Of a DNA stretch of 64,000 nt, positions 63,569 through 64,000 are shown piece by piece. Both the position numbers and the translations under genes were made by a program. Below the pieces are notes generated by a model that was given only the letters and a program-made list of their open reading frames with translations, was not told the DNA's origin and did not search any database. Every line of letters begins with the position of its first letter. Position 1 is the stretch's first letter. This DNA comes from Azadirachta indica (Eukaryota; Streptophyta; Magnoliopsida; Sapindales; Meliaceae): positions 14,901,182-14,965,181 of the forward strand of contig CM040445.1 in NCBI GenBank assembly GCA_022749755.1, in the 5' to 3' direction.

Positions 63569-64000
63569 ATTGGAAAACTGCACTCTCCTCAATGCCTCTG
63601 GTGCTGCCGTATTTCCTCTGTCTCTCTGTAAAAATAGCAACCAACCGCAAAGGTACAACTTTCTTCAATGGAGTTTGGGGACACCTAAGCTTCCTTTAAA
63701 TGTTGTAGCTAGTGTCTGCCTTACCACATCATTGTACCATATCTTCACTCTATTACTGGTAAAGTTACTCTCTTTTCTTTCTTTCTCTCACACACAATCA
63801 TGTAAACTTTACCGTATCATATGGGTAACAGTTGCTTTTGCTAGTCATAAGTAGCTCTCTTCATCCTCTTATTCAGTGTTTTGTACTCTGTAGAGCTTGA
63901 GAGCTACTCATTATTTTCTTTCCAGGATGTTATATATATGTTGTGTACTTCTTGCATGGACTGTTTTTACTTTTTTCTTGATTGATTGAAGTGTGCTTTG
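63569..64000 (+). other. Possible 5' end of a plus-strand gene leaving the window
   Basis: 63571-63760 is markedly less AT-rich than its surroundings. It holds a frame reading ENCTLLNASGAAVFPLSLCK, NSNQPQRYNFLQWSLGTPKL, PLNVVASV, rich in Ser, Leu, Ala and Asn like a plastid transit region. The frame would begin at a TTG where an ATG would be expected (ATTGGAAAAC). Candidate donors are AAAG|GTACAA (63654) and CTG|GTAAAG (63757), and a candidate acceptor is TTTCCAG (63925). No family recognised. It could equally be a decayed gene fragment or chance. Confidence 0.3.

Noticed and set aside
1..64000. CRISPR array, bacterial operon or phage-like systems
   Set aside because: Spliced MADS genes and plant TEs show a plant nuclear genome. 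The tandem repeats lack CRISPR spacing and conservation.

Overview
This is nuclear DNA of a flowering plant, very probably a eudicot. The evidence is very AT-rich sequence, genes with many short introns, two MIKC-type MADS-box genes, plant LTR-retrotransposon remains and abundant MITE-like foldback elements. The species cannot be named from the sequence alone.

Only two intact protein-coding genes can be supported. Both lie on the minus strand in the same orientation. A SEPALLATA-like gene (8 exons, CDS 33656 down to 29208, 263 aa, C-terminus [10 protein letters not shown]) lies upstream of a FRUITFULL-like gene (8 exons, CDS 9779 down to 3539, 243 aa, C-terminal LLPAWML motif, no farnesylation box). 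About 19.4 kb separates them. I rebuilt both from splice sites, and reading frame and exon sizes close exactly. This head-to-tail SEP then AP1/FUL order matches the ancient tandem arrangement known in other angiosperms, for example tomato RIN and MACROCALYX. The products are expected to act together in MADS tetramers specifying floral meristem, floral organ and fruit identity.

Layout, left to right. 1-3538: AT-rich sequence downstream of FUL with a few repeats. 3539-9779: the FUL-like gene with a 4.7 kb first intron. 9780-29207: the intergenic block, filled by a foldback MITE close to the FUL promoter (10.27-11.04 kb), the 3' half of a Ty3/Gypsy element that looks like the Tat lineage (15.7-20.9 kb: integrase tail, 76-bp tandem array, antisense extra ORF, 3' LTR), a 35-base poly-C tract, a Mutator-like element (22.17-23.04 kb), a decayed 26S rDNA/ITS2 fragment (26.77-27.24 kb) and another MITE (27.79-28.58 kb). 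29208-33656: the SEP-like gene, with a GA-rich leader and a TATA box. 34-36 kb: three ACACGTGTC G-boxes upstream of it. 36-53 kb: AT-rich desert with two large long-TIR elements (38.95-40.33 and 41.17-42.35 kb) and a cluster of small palindromic MITEs. 53.9-59.1 kb: a second Tat-like relic in the opposite orientation (pol on minus, extra ORF on plus), full of stops. 59.5-64 kb: unassigned repeats and, at the right edge, a possible 5' exon of a plus-strand gene.

No tRNA, CRISPR array or intact transposase was found. All coordinates come from reading by eye. TE classifications rest on protein motifs and terminal structure, not on database searches.
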